A DNA stretch of 61,682 nt from a virus: the IMG/VR virus record IMGVR_UViG_3300023179_005392, positions 1 through 61,682 of that record; one strand, given 5' to 3'. Position numbers and translations under genes: made by a program. A model generated the notes under the pieces. It had not been told where the DNA came from, made no database searches, and saw nothing but the letters and a program-made list of their open reading frames with translations. This document shows positions 29,275 through 38,138 of the stretch, one piece after another. Positions within the stretch are counted from its first letter, which is position 1. Each line of letters opens with the position of its first letter.

Positions 29275-32076
29275 ATGGAAGATAAAAATTTAACAATATG
29301 GCAAAGACTTTCCCAAAGTTTTGGGCCTAACTCACTTCTAGGTCAGGATTTACCTACATATAAATTTGATAAGAAAGAATTACTCAGAACACAGAGTAAA
29401 GATGAATATGAAAAACAAAAGCTTCAAGCACAACAAACTTACTATCTTGTAAGTCAGTGGGCTAAAGTTGAAAACAATTTATACAACCAAGCGGTCTACT
29501 ATGAACCAACAAGATTAGCATCATACTATGATTTTGAAAGTATGGAATATTCGTTAAGTTCTGAAACACTCATAGCAACACCTGATGGTTTTATAACAAT
29601 AAAAGACCTTGCAGATAAAGGTAGAGACCACGAATTTATTGTATATGCTTACGATCATAACACCGAAAAAGTTGTACCCGCATTAGCAAGGAACGCTCAT
29701 TACACACGTGATGAAATGACTTATAAAATTACATTTGATGATGGATCACACATAATCGCAACATATGGTCACAGATTTTTGAAACGTGATGGCGTTTTTG
29801 AGGTTGTTGAAAACCTAAAACCCGGTGATTCTATGATGCCATTTTATCGTAAATCATTTTTTGATAATCAAAATTATAATTGGGTATATGTGTGTAATTC
29901 TAATGAAGGACATCACGGATGGGTTTCTGAACACAAATTAATTGCTGAATGGTATTACGACAAAAAAGTTAGTGTTGACGAAGAAGTTCATCACAAAGAT
30001 TTTAATGGTAAAAATAATAACCCTGAAAATTTGCAAATTATGAATATTTCAGAGCACAGGGCTTATCACAGAAAATTGAATAATGAAAAACTTTGGGCCA
30101 ATCCAGAATTCAGAGAAAAAATGTCAATTGTTGCCAAAAGAAAAGGAAAATTAAGTTGGAATGGGAGAAGAGTGGGTGTTAAGAACCCGTCTTATTTTCA
30201 CATACCATACGATTTAATAGTTCAAAAAGCTACTGAGTATAAAACTTTAATGGGTACAGCGTCAGCACTTAATATTTCATACAAAAAATTACAAAGAGAA
30301 ATAACATATGCTGGTTATAAAGATTGGAGTACTTTTTGTTTTGCTTATGGTATTGAAAAATCGAAATATTCAACCGCTAAGGTTAAAGGTGATAGTTATG
30401 TTTTTAACCATAAAATTGTAAGTATTGAACCGCACGGAGTTGTACCAGTGTATGACTTGAGTGTACCTGGATATAAAAACTTTGCAACTGACACCATATT
30501 TTCCCATAACACACCAGAAATCGCGTCAGCATTGGATACATATGCTGAAGAGTCAACCACCGTTGATGAAAATGGTTTTATGTTACAGATTTATTCTGAT
30601 TCGCCCAGAATAAAATCTATTCTAGCGGATTTATTTAATAACGCTCTTGACATCAACACAAACTTACCGATGTGGACACGTAATACCGCCAAATATGGTG
30701 ATAATTTTGTGTTTTTGAAATTAGATCCTGAAAAGGGGGTTGTAGGTTGTTTACAACTACCTAACATTGAAATAGAAAGAATTGAGGTAGGAATGAAAGG
30801 TAGAGCAACTTCAGGATTTGGGGCAGCACAAGCATCCAACGCCGATACAAAAAGTTTAACATTTACTTGGAAAAACAAACAATTGGATTTTAATAGTTGG
30901 GAAATTGCCCACTTCCGATTGTTAGGCGATGATCGTAAACTACCTTACGGAACTGCGATGACCGAAAAAGCAAGAAGGATTTGGAAACAATTGGTATTAG
31001 CAGAGGATGCGATGCTTGTTTATCGAACATCTAGAGCCCCTGAAAGAAGGGTATTTAAAGTTTACGTTGGAAATATGGACGACGCGGATGTTTATCCATA
31101 TGTCCAAAGATTTGCACAACAATTTAAAAAAGATCAGATTGCAGACCCTAAAACTGGTAATGTTGACATGAGATTCAATCAGATGGCGGTAGACCAAGAC
31201 TTTTTTATTCCTGTAAGAGATCCTGCAGCACCTACACCAATTGACACATTAGCTGGTGCTCAAAACCTATCAGAAATTGCAGATATCGAGTACATTCAGA
31301 AAAAACTTTTGACAGCACTTAGAATTCCAAAAGCATTTTTAGGATTTGAGGAACCTGTTGGTGATGGTAAAAATTTATCACTACAAGACATTCGTTTTGC
31401 AAGAACAATCAATAGAATTCAAAAGTGTATGATTTCGGAGTTGAATAAAATTGCTATTATACACTTGTTTTTACTTGGTTTTGAAGATGAACTTGGTTCA
31501 TTTCAATTATCACTGACTAATCCATCTAAACAAGCAGATTTACTCGCAGTAGAAGTTTGGAAAGAAAAAATGTTATTGTATAGAGACGCTGTCACCAAAA
31601 TTGAAGGTATTGCACCAGTATCTCAGGCTTGGGCTAAAAAACACGTTCTTGGATTTTCAGATGATGAAATCAAACTTGATTTACAACAACAAAGAATGGA
31701 AATGGCGGTATCTGCAGAACTCACAAATACACCTAATGTTATTAACAGAACAGGTCTCTTTGATAATATCGATAAGTTGTACGGAAAACAAGTTATGAGT
31801 GGAGAAACATCAACCACAGGTACACCACCTATGGGTGGTGCGGAACCATTACCTCCTGCTGGTGGTGGATTTGGTGGTGAAATGGGTGGTGGTGAAATAC
31901 CAGCACCAGCTCCAGAGGAACCTACATTAGCACCAGAAAGTAGGAAAAAAACACCAAACATAATCTTAGAAAGGACGGGAATAGAAAATAGAGAAGAAAT
32001 AGATTTTGATAAAGGTGAAAAAATATTATCATCAATTCAAAATGAGTTGGACAAATTATCGGATAAAACTATTTAA
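29275..32076 (+). CDS. Portal protein (T4 gp20-like) interrupted by an intein
   Basis: 933 residues as translated; removing the 320-residue intein leaves about 613, close to T4 gp20 (524) plus a Gly/Pro-rich tail. The exteins join as DFESMEY + TPEIASALDTYAEES, a conserved portal N-terminal helix. Further portal features: WEIAHFRLLGDDRKLPYGTA, then RAPERRVFKVYVGNMDD and FARTINRIQKCMISEL. The dodecameric portal forms the DNA channel at one head vertex and docks terminase and neck. A Gly/Met-rich segment and helix close the C-terminus. A near-match GTATTTAC lies upstream. Confidence 0.92.
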   Translation: MEDKNLTIWQRLSQSFGPNSLLGQDLPTYKFDKKELLRTQSKDEYEKQKLQAQQTYYLVSQWAKVENNLYNQAVYYEPTRLASYYDFESMEYSLSSETLIATPDGFITIKDLADKGRDHEFIVYAYDHNTEKVVPALARNAHYTRDEMTYKITFDDGSHIIATYGHRFLKRDGVFEVVENLKPGDSMMPFYRKSFFDNQNYNWVYVCNSNEGHHGWVSEHKLIAEWYYDKKVSVDEEVHHKDFNGKNNNPENLQIMNISEHRAYHRKLNNEKLWANPEFREKMSIVAKRKGKLSWNGRRVGVKNPSYFHIPYDLIVQKATEYKTLMGTASALNISYKKLQREITYAGYKDWSTFCFAYGIEKSKYSTAKVKGDSYVFNHKIVSIEPHGVVPVYDLSVPGYKNFATDTIFSHNTPEIASALDTYAEESTTVDENGFMLQIYSDSPRIKSILADLFNNALDINTNLPMWTRNTAKYGDNFVFLKLDPEKGVVGCLQLPNIEIERIEVGMKGRATSGFGAAQASNADTKSLTFTWKNKQLDFNSWEIAHFRLLGDDRKLPYGTAMTEKARRIWKQLVLAEDAMLVYRTSRAPERRVFKVYVGNMDDADVYPYVQRFAQQFKKDQIADPKTGNVDMRFNQMAVDQDFFIPVRDPAAPTPIDTLAGAQNLSEIADIEYIQKKLLTALRIPKAFLGFEEPVGDGKNLSLQDIRFARTINRIQKCMISELNKIAIIHLFLLGFEDELGSFQLSLTNPSKQADLLAVEVWKEKMLLYRDAVTKIEGIAPVSQAWAKKHVLGFSDDEIKLDLQQQRMEMAVSAELTNTPNVINRTGLFDNIDKLYGKQVMSGETSTTGTPPMGGAEPLPPAGGGFGGEMGGGEIPAPAPEEPTLAPESRKKTPNIILERTGIENREEIDFDKGEKILSSIQNELDKLSDKTI
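29551..30510 (+). mobile_element. Intein with HNH homing endonuclease in the portal gene
   Basis: 320 residues (Ser93 to Asn412 of the precursor). Block A SLSSETLIATPDG with Ser1; block B GSHIIATYGHRFLKRDG (TxxH-like); C-terminal blocks GVVPVYDLSVPGYKNFATD and FSHN, with penultimate His and terminal Asn, followed by Thr as +1 extein residue. In the middle, SEHKLIAEWYY and EEVHHKDFNGKNNNPENLQI form an HNH homing endonuclease. Splicing would occur by the standard Ser1/Asn/+1 Thr route. The insertion is in the most conserved N-terminal segment of the portal, as expected for homing. Confidence 0.93.
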
Positions 32077-32089
32077 CAAATAAAAAACT

Positions 32090-32791
32090 ATGAAATTCGG
32101 AGAACTATTTTCAGCAATCGAAAGCCATTTGCTATCCTCTTACGAGAAAGGAATTTTTGAATCACAAATAAATGGTTTCAACAATTTGGTACTTAAAAAT
32201 AAAGAATTATCATCAATATTCTATCTTTACAATCAATTGGACGAAACCAAGTCTTTAGATCGAGAGTCTGCTGAATTATTAATTCAAGAAACGGTTAGAC
32301 AAATTGAAAATATCAAACCTAACGTAAAAAAGAAATTAGTGGAACTATGGGTGAAAGATATAAAAACTGAGAATGTCTACGAAGACATTGATAATTTGAT
32401 TTACACAGATATTACAAATTTAGTAGAAACAGTACAGTCCAAAAAGAAATTGATTTCAACTCTTACAGAAACAGTTCAACCAAAAGAAAAAGTTAATATA
32501 CCAATAACAACTCTTTTCAAAATCGCAAATAGAACAACATCAGAATATGTTCAAAGTTTGGATGAGGACACGAAAAAAGAATTGACAAATATCCTTACCG
32601 AAGATATTGAGGTGTTAGAAAACAAATATACTGAACTCAAAAAAGACACAATAGAAAAATTAAGACAAAAATTGTCTGAGAATTCTGGTGAAGTTTTTAA
32701 TAAAATTGAAGAAGTTCTTTATCAGATCGACAGAGAATCATTTGACAGGATTAACTACGTGAGGTTAAAGTCCTTATCGGACAATTTGTAA
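32090..32791 (+). CDS. Helical head-cluster protein, unknown
   Basis: 233 residues, almost all charged alpha-helix: MKFGELFSAIESHLLSSYEK, then ESAELLIQETVRQIENIKPN and a DTIEKLRQKLSENSGEVFNK coiled-coil end. It lies between portal and protease, where T4 keeps its small prohead core genes (67, 68). The charge pattern would suit a core or chaperone role, but no sequence similarity is evident. Upstream spacer of 13 nt; no own promoter. Confidence 0.5.
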   Translation: MKFGELFSAIESHLLSSYEKGIFESQINGFNNLVLKNKELSSIFYLYNQLDETKSLDRESAELLIQETVRQIENIKPNVKKKLVELWVKDIKTENVYEDIDNLIYTDITNLVETVQSKKKLISTLTETVQPKEKVNIPITTLFKIANRTTSEYVQSLDEDTKKELTNILTEDIEVLENKYTELKKDTIEKLRQKLSENSGEVFNKIEEVLYQIDRESFDRINYVRLKSLSDNL

Positions 32792-32793
32792 TC

Positions 32794-32985
32794 TCAGTTC
32801 TCCGCGTCACGTTTTCTTTGAATGAACTGAGCCTTCAAAACTTCCTTTCTTCTTTTTTGAGCCTTACTCTCAAAAGAAAGTCTTAACAATAATCCTTCAT
32901 TTTGTTTTGTTTTGATAATTTTTCCTTTTAATAATTTCAAGGATTTATCAAGACTAGATGTTCCGTTTACTTTAATTTTAATCAT
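32794..32985 (-). CDS. rpsU: Ribosomal protein bS21 homologue
   Basis: 63 residues from the ATG at 32985. MIKIKVNGTSSLDKSLKLLK has the bS21 N-terminal pattern (I-x-V..N..ldkALk.lK), and FESKAQKRRKEVLKAQFIQR the basic C-terminal helix of Bacteroidota bS21 (K-x-KRR-E-x-KAQ). bS21 sits on the 30S platform beside the anti-Shine-Dalgarno; in Bacteroidota it helps mask it. Phage bS21 copies are known in marine phages and may replace the host protein to bias initiation. It is alone on the minus strand among plus-strand head genes, with its own promoter. Confidence 0.8.
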   Translation of the reverse strand: MIKIKVNGTSSLDKSLKLLKGKIIKTKQNEGLLLRLSFESKAQKRRKEVLKAQFIQRKRDAEN

Positions 32986-33001
32986 GTGTAATAAATAATA
33001 C

Positions 33002-33031
33002 AAAAGTTAAAAAAAATTTGATTTGTATCAA
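33002..33031 (-). promoter_or_regulatory. Host-type promoter of the bS21 gene
   Basis: TTG (33031-33029), 19-nt spacer, TAACTTTT (33009-33002); one change from TAnnTTTG. 16 nt to the ATG. Confidence 0.45.
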
Positions 33032-33080
33032 TAATTGTGTTATTTTTTTGTAAAAATAAACCAGTATACAATATGAATAA

Positions 33081-33530
33081 ATGAAAAAAGGCAAAACCTG
33101 TAAATTAAACGGATTTACAAGATTGAAAAGTACGTATGGAACAGTAGATTCCAAAACATTTAAATCTTTGTATTTAAACATACAAAGTTGGGTGACACCT
33201 CAAAAAAGTGTTGAAAATTGGTCAAGAGTGGTAAACATTCTGAATAGAGAAATAAAAGAGACCATAAACGAAATTTTAGATCTTACATTATTACAACCAA
33301 AATTTATTTTAGACCTAGACCTTAGAACCAGTGGATTAGTTGTCGGGAAAAAAAGTTTTATGAATTTGGAAATAACATTCTTCGTGGCAAAAAATATAGA
33401 ATTCAAATCAACATTACTGAAAACACATCTTCAAAATCTAACATCACTTATAAATTCACACAATTTTACCAAAAACACTTACTTCAAATTTGAAAAAACA
33501 AAGAAACTGAAAACAATTGATATTATCTAA
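33081..33530 (+). CDS. Unknown protein
   Basis: 149 residues, basic, mixed alpha/beta: MKKGKTCKLNGFTRLKSTYG, then WVTPQKSVENWSRVVNILNR and a strand-rich LDLDLRTSGLVVGKKSFMNL. The Lys-rich ends suggest nucleic acid or protein contact, but no family is recognised. It sits between bS21 (divergent) and the prohead protease. Conservation in similar phages is likely but unverified. Confidence 0.45.
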   Translation: MKKGKTCKLNGFTRLKSTYGTVDSKTFKSLYLNIQSWVTPQKSVENWSRVVNILNREIKETINEILDLTLLQPKFILDLDLRTSGLVVGKKSFMNLEITFFVAKNIEFKSTLLKTHLQNLTSLINSHNFTKNTYFKFEKTKKLKTIDII

Positions 33531-33537
33531 TATTTAT
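33529..33537 (+). promoter_or_regulatory. Phage TATTTAT promoter element
   Basis: AATATTTAT overlapping the stop of the upstream gene, 14 nt before the ATG of the prohead protease. Confidence 0.55.
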
Positions 33538-33551
33538 CAATAAATTTTTTT

Positions 33552-34283
33552 ATGAAAATATTAGGGCCAAACGAAGTAGGTAAAGGAATTTTAATTGAAA
33601 TGGATGCTGGATATATCTCAGCAACTGATGAAAGAAATTTAAAAGTAATTCAAGAACAGAAAACTCAATTAGATCATTCTAAACCTTTTGAATTTTATGC
33701 TGTACTTCAAAAGTACAATACACCGAACAGAAATGGTAGAGTATATCCTGAAGAAATTCTCAAAAGAGAAGCTGAGAATTATAGAAAATTAATCAAAAAG
33801 GGAGTGGCTCTTTCAGAACTTAATCACCCAGAATCTTCACTTATTGATTTAGACCGAGTATGTCACGTCATTACTGATTTATGGTGGGAAAACCAAATGC
33901 TTTTAGGAAAGTTAAAACTATTGACATCACCGGGTTTTCACGAGAGAGGTATCGTTTCAACAAAAGGAGACCAAGCAGCTAACTTACTTAGACAAGGAGT
34001 TACTTTAGGTATATCCTCAAGAGGTGTAGGATCCTTGAAAAAAGTAGGTGAACAAAATGAAGTACAGAAAGATTTTGAATTAATTTGTTTTGATTTGGTA
34101 TCATCACCTTCAACACCCGGAGCGTATCTATTTTCGAATATTGATGATAGATATTCGTTTGATGAAAATATTGAAGAAGAAAAAAGAATGAGACAAATAT
34201 CCACAGAATCATCAAATAACGGTAATCCTATGAATCGCTCTATTGACTTAATGAATAAATTGAATAACTTTTTAAGAAAATAA
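33552..34283 (+). CDS. Prohead maturation protease (T4 gp21-like, S78/U9 type)
   Basis: 243 residues. Motifs: YNTPNRNGRVYPEEIL, ALSELNHPE with catalytic His (about residue 92), and VTLGISSRGVGS with catalytic Ser (155 or 156); the third residue is probably an acidic residue shortly after. This fold processes the scaffold and the capsid N-terminus at (I/L)-x-E sites in T4-like phages. The gene lies directly before the scaffold and capsid genes. It has its own TATTTAT element. The C-terminus is Ser/Asn-rich and may itself be trimmed. Confidence 0.92.
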   Translation: MKILGPNEVGKGILIEMDAGYISATDERNLKVIQEQKTQLDHSKPFEFYAVLQKYNTPNRNGRVYPEEILKREAENYRKLIKKGVALSELNHPESSLIDLDRVCHVITDLWWENQMLLGKLKLLTSPGFHERGIVSTKGDQAANLLRQGVTLGISSRGVGSLKKVGEQNEVQKDFELICFDLVSSPSTPGAYLFSNIDDRYSFDENIEEEKRMRQISTESSNNGNPMNRSIDLMNKLNNFLRK

Positions 34284-34286
34284 TTT

Positions 34287-34499
34287 ATGGAAGAATCAAA
34301 GTATTTTGTATCAAAAGTACAATACGATCTACCTGACGAAAATTCAGGTAAGGTCAAAAAGATCACTGAAATGAAACTTGTACGAGCAATTTCAGTTACA
34401 GATGTTGAAGCCAAGGTGACTGAAAAGTACCAAGGTTTCCAACACGATTGGCGAATAACTTCGGTAATTGAAAGTAAAATCGACGAAGTGATCGAGTAA
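34287..34499 (+). CDS. DUF4494-like small protein
   Basis: 70 residues: YFVSKVQYDLPDENSGKVKK, then ITEMKLVRAISVTDVEAKVT and a closing FQHDWRITSVIESK. The order of two strands, a VxAxSxTxxEAxxxE helix and a last strand matches DUF4494, a family I know almost only from Bacteroidota. Function unknown. It is one of the sequence arguments for the host phylum. Ends 6 nt before an intrinsic terminator. Confidence 0.65.
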   Translation: MEESKYFVSKVQYDLPDENSGKVKKITEMKLVRAISVTDVEAKVTEKYQGFQHDWRITSVIESKIDEVIE

Positions 34500-34504
34500 A
34501 AATT

Positions 34505-34532
34505 AACCCCACCAATGAGTGGGGTTTTTTTT
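34505..34532 (+). terminator. Intrinsic terminator
   Basis: Stem AACCCCAC / GTGGGGTT, 6-nt loop, then a run of eight T. Ends the protease/DUF4494 transcript. Confidence 0.88.
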
Positions 34533-34586
34533 GTAAATTTTTTTTACAACAAAAATTGTAAAAATCAATATTTTTTACGTTATGGA

Positions 34587-34595
34587 TATATTTAT
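34587..34595 (+). promoter_or_regulatory. Phage TATTTAT promoter element
   Basis: TATATTTAT directly touching an ATG at 34596 and 21 nt before the ATG at 34617; the latter is the likely start if this is the promoter. Confidence 0.5.
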
Positions 34596-34616
34596 ATGGA
34601 AAAATTTAATATTTCT

Positions 34617-36212
34617 ATGGCAGACAAAAAGTCATTAGTAGAAGAAGCACTTCTTCAGATGAAAAATCTTGAAGATGTTGTTACTGAAAACGCAAAAGGA
34701 ATACTTGCTTCGACTATGAAGGAAGAAATCTCTGAGTTGGTAAAAGAGTCTTTGAAAAACAAGGCTAAAAATAAATTGAAAGAACAAGACGAACCAGATA
34801 CTGATCCTGATGATGACGTGGATATGGATTCTGATGATGACGTGGATATGGATTCTGATGATGAAATGGATATGGATTCTGACAAAGAAATGGATATGGA
34901 TTCTGATGATGACGTGGATATGGATTCTGATGATGAAATGGATATGGATTCTGATGATGAAATTGATATGGAACCTGAGGTCGATATTGACATTGAAGAC
35001 GATGTGGTGGAAATCCCAGACGACGCTTCAATGGAAGACGTTCTTAGTGTATTCAAAAAAATGGGGCCGTCAGATAGAATAATCGTTAAAAAAGAAGGTG
35101 ATAAAATTCACCTTGACGACGAAGATGAAGATGTTGAATATATCATCTCAACTAACGAATCAATTTCAGAAGCTATGTCAGATATGGATTTAGATAAACT
35201 TATGAATGATATCTTCGAAGATGAAGATATGGGTGAAGATGATTACAGTGATCTTGGCGAAGATATGGATTACAGTGATCTTGGTGAAGATATGGATTAC
35301 ACCGATCTTGGTGAAGATGACGAAGTTGTATATGAAATTTCAATGGACGAAGACATGGGCGATGATCTTGATGAAGATGACGAACCTGTACACGAATCAA
35401 AGTTTGGTATGAAACCTATTATGTTTTCTGACTGGAAACCAGGAAAAAAATTGGGTTCCAAAGCTGAAACTAAAGAATCTACTACAACAAAACCTAAAGA
35501 AAAAGTTGAAACTGGTAAGGAAAAATCAAAAAGTCCTTTCCATAGACCAGGTGAAAAAACAGCACCTAAAGCTAAAAAAACCGAAACTAAAGAAGGTATG
35601 GGTAAACTCAAACCGAAGGGTACTGGAATGAATCTTTCTCCAAAGAAATTTGAATACAAAGAAGGAAAAAAACATGACATATCAATGGTTGAAAAAAGAA
35701 TTGCTGGAGCATTCTCCAAAGGTGAAACTAAAGAGGCAGCTAGAACTCTAGGTAATGGAACAAGAAACTTTGGTCCAAGAAAAGGTCTACCAAAAATGAA
35801 AGTAATTCCTAATTCTGCAGTTAGAGAAGAAGTTGAATCTTTGAGACAAAAAAATGTTGAGTATCAAAAAGCATTGAATGTTTTCAGAGAAAAACTTAAT
35901 GAAGTTGCTGTCTTCAATTCAAATTTGGCTTACGCTACAAGGTTATTCACAGAACATTCTACGTCCAAACAAGAAAAGATTAACATCTTAAGAAGATTTG
36001 ATGAAGTTGAGACAATTAAAGAATCTAAAAATTTGTACAACGCAGTCAAAAATGAATTAACAAATTCAAATAAAAATGTGGTTACTGAATCAATGGAAAA
36101 AATCGAAAAAACCCATTCTTCAGGATCATCACAAAATTTAATTGAATCAAAAACTTATGAAAATCCTCAGTTCATGCGAATGAAGGATATCATGCAAAAA
36201 ATAAATAAATAA
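34617..36212 (+). CDS. Prohead core/scaffold-type acidic protein (T4 gp22-like position)
   Basis: 531 residues from the ATG at 34617 (an ATG at 34596 would add seven residues). N-terminal helix LVEEALLQMKNLEDVVTENA; then seven 8-residue acidic repeats (DDDVDMDS type); more acidic sequence; a basic Lys/Pro linker; and a C-terminal coiled coil (REEVESLRQKNVEYQKALNV) ending QFMRMKDIMQKINK. A long acidic/helical protein between protease and capsid genes is the place of T4 gp22 core protein, and its C-terminal helix resembles the gp22 end. Several (I/L)xE sites could be cut during maturation. The repeats are unusual for gp22. Confidence 0.7.
   Translation: MADKKSLVEEALLQMKNLEDVVTENAKGILASTMKEEISELVKESLKNKAKNKLKEQDEPDTDPDDDVDMDSDDDVDMDSDDEMDMDSDKEMDMDSDDDVDMDSDDEMDMDSDDEIDMEPEVDIDIEDDVVEIPDDASMEDVLSVFKKMGPSDRIIVKKEGDKIHLDDEDEDVEYIISTNESISEAMSDMDLDKLMNDIFEDEDMGEDDYSDLGEDMDYSDLGEDMDYTDLGEDDEVVYEISMDEDMGDDLDEDDEPVHESKFGMKPIMFSDWKPGKKLGSKAETKESTTTKPKEKVETGKEKSKSPFHRPGEKTAPKAKKTETKEGMGKLKPKGTGMNLSPKKFEYKEGKKHDISMVEKRIAGAFSKGETKEAARTLGNGTRNFGPRKGLPKMKVIPNSAVREEVESLRQKNVEYQKALNVFREKLNEVAVFNSNLAYATRLFTEHSTSKQEKINILRRFDEVETIKESKNLYNAVKNELTNSNKNVVTESMEKIEKTHSSGSSQNLIESKTYENPQFMRMKDIMQKINK
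34809..34976. repeat. Seven 24-bp coding repeats (acidic)
   Basis: In-frame units encoding DDDVDMDS, DDEMDMDS, DKEMDMDS and similar. Near-identical at the DNA level; probably length-variable. Confidence 0.85.
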
Positions 36213-36233
36213 ACAAAACTAAATAAAACTAAA

Positions 36234-38078
36234 ATGGGTGCATTATTAGAAAGCGGTCTAGTTGGTAATATCGGGTTGAAACACCTTAAAGTTATCAAAG
36301 AAGACACAATTAACAAGTGGGACAGACTTGGGTTCTTAGAAGGACTTAGAGGCCACATGAAAGAAAACGTTGCTCAATTGTATGAGAACCAAGCGTCTTT
36401 CTTGATAAACGAAGCGTCATCAACTTCAGACAGTGGTTCATTTGAAACTGTTGTATTCCCGATCGTAAGAAGGGTTTTCTCCAAACTTTTGGCGAATGAT
36501 ATCGTATCGGTTCAAGCTATGAACTTACCTATTGGTAAATTGTTCTACTTTGTTCCAAAGATCCAAGGTTATTCTGGTGGAACTGGTAATAATGATTTGG
36601 GTTGGAACGGACAGAGTGGTGCCCACTATGCTCCAGTCGGTTCACCAGGAAACTATCCAGGTAATCAAAATGCGGGTTATACCGCGGCTGACAGTAACGG
36701 TACTTACAATCCATACTATAAAAAAGATCTTTACGATCTATTCTATGAAGGTGATGAGGCGACTCTTAACCCTCCAGGTCTTTTTGACTATTCTAAAGGT
36801 CAGTGGACTGCAGTCACAGCAAGTTCTGTAACCTACGCTTGGGATGCTGGTGGATCTTTAATTCCTTCGGCTTATACCGAAAATAATTATCGTAAGGTAA
36901 TCATTATGATGAGTGGTTTCTCAAATGCTGGCGCTGGTCAATTGATTGGGCCAAATGGTAACACAATGGATACTGAAGAATTCCTTTCTGGATTGAATAT
37001 TTTTGGTGTAAATTCCTACGTAAGTGGTAATACTAATCCATATCTATTTAGAGTTGTAACACAAAAATACGGTAAAGGTATTGTACAATACGGTAGTCAA
37101 GTGAGTACTACTTGGCCAACTAATAATAACTCTGGTGGAGCATACAATAATGTATGTGATGCTAATGGGCAAATTTTCTTAGAAGTTGATTTACAAGTAC
37201 CTGTGTGTATTTCTTGTAATGCCACATCTCTAGATGGTTATACTGGTACTTCTTTTTCATCTACAACCGCTGTCAATGAAGCATTTAGACCAGTTTATAG
37301 ACTTTACAAAGAACTTGAATTTGAAGATAAAATTGGTGAAGTTTCTTTTGATTTAGAATCTGTTACAGTTTCTGTTACAGAAAGAAAATTGAGAGCACAA
37401 TGGTCTCCTGAACTTGCTCAAGACGTTTCAGCATTCCACAACATCGATGCAGAAGCTGAGTTAACAGCTCTTCTTTCTGAACAAGTTGCGGCTGAAATCG
37501 ACAGAGAAATTTTGAGAGATTTGAGAAAAGGTGCTGCATGGAACTTGAGATGGGATTACAACGGTTGGAAGAGATTAGCTTCTACTGGTACAACTCCTTA
37601 CACTCAGAAGGATTGGAATCAAACCCTTATCACCGCTATCAACCAGTTGTCTGCTCAAATTCACAAGTCAACTTTGAGAGGTGGTGCTAACTGGATCGTT
37701 TGTTCTTCAGAAATTTCTGCAATCTTCGATGATTTGGAATACTTCCACGTATCGAACGCAGCTCCAGAACAAGATCAGTACAATATGGGTATCGAAAGAA
37801 TTGGTACACTATCTGGTAGATATCAGGTTTATAGGGATCCTTACTTCCCACCAAACCAGTTGATCATCGGACACAAAGGTACGTCATTGTTAGATACAGG
37901 TTACATTTACGCTCCGTATGTACCTCTACAATTGACACCTACAATGTACAATCCATTCAACTTTACACCTATCAAAGGTATAATGACAAGATACGCTAAG
38001 AAAATGGTTAACAACCGTTTCTACGGACGTGTAACTTGCGATGGTATTCGTACTTTCGATTTGAGAGAATTACGCTAA
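36234..38078 (+). CDS. Major capsid protein (T4 gp23-like)
   Basis: 614 residues. The N-terminal propeptide ends FLINE|ASSTSD, aligning with the T4 gp23 cleavage site FLTE|A; Glu60 is the predicted cut. Then FETVVFPIVRRVFSKLLAND and IVSVQAMNLPIGKLFYF match the gp23 start of the HK97 fold (VRRxxPxLIAxDxxxVQPMxxPxG). Later FEDKIGEVSFDLESVTVSVT and RKLRAQWSPELAQDV, and the P-domain end NRFYGRVTCDGIRTFDLREL, are also conserved. About 90 residues longer than gp23, with Gly/Asn-rich insertions (residues about 100-340) that may decorate the surface. Confidence 0.95.
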   Translation: MGALLESGLVGNIGLKHLKVIKEDTINKWDRLGFLEGLRGHMKENVAQLYENQASFLINEASSTSDSGSFETVVFPIVRRVFSKLLANDIVSVQAMNLPIGKLFYFVPKIQGYSGGTGNNDLGWNGQSGAHYAPVGSPGNYPGNQNAGYTAADSNGTYNPYYKKDLYDLFYEGDEATLNPPGLFDYSKGQWTAVTASSVTYAWDAGGSLIPSAYTENNYRKVIIMMSGFSNAGAGQLIGPNGNTMDTEEFLSGLNIFGVNSYVSGNTNPYLFRVVTQKYGKGIVQYGSQVSTTWPTNNNSGGAYNNVCDANGQIFLEVDLQVPVCISCNATSLDGYTGTSFSSTTAVNEAFRPVYRLYKELEFEDKIGEVSFDLESVTVSVTERKLRAQWSPELAQDVSAFHNIDAEAELTALLSEQVAAEIDREILRDLRKGAAWNLRWDYNGWKRLASTGTTPYTQKDWNQTLITAINQLSAQIHKSTLRGGANWIVCSSEISAIFDDLEYFHVSNAAPEQDQYNMGIERIGTLSGRYQVYRDPYFPPNQLIIGHKGTSLLDTGYIYAPYVPLQLTPTMYNPFNFTPIKGIMTRYAKKMVNNRFYGRVTCDGIRTFDLRELR

Positions 38079-38096
38079 TTTTCTCAATGGTAATTG

Positions 38097-38129
38097 AAAA
38101 AAGGGACAAGTAATTGTCCCTTTTTTTTT
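38097..38129 (+). terminator. Intrinsic terminator after the capsid gene
   Basis: Stem AAAAAAGGGACAA / TTGTCCCTTTTTT, 4-nt loop, long T run. Also usable on the minus strand by gene 38139-38387. Confidence 0.88.
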
Positions 38130-38138
38130 GTATAAATT

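Noticed and set aside
34655-35719. Several Ser-rich or His/Pro-rich frames opposite the scaffold gene, and an M/W/I-rich frame on the same strand
   Set aside because: They arise from the acidic GAT/GAC repeats read in other frames.
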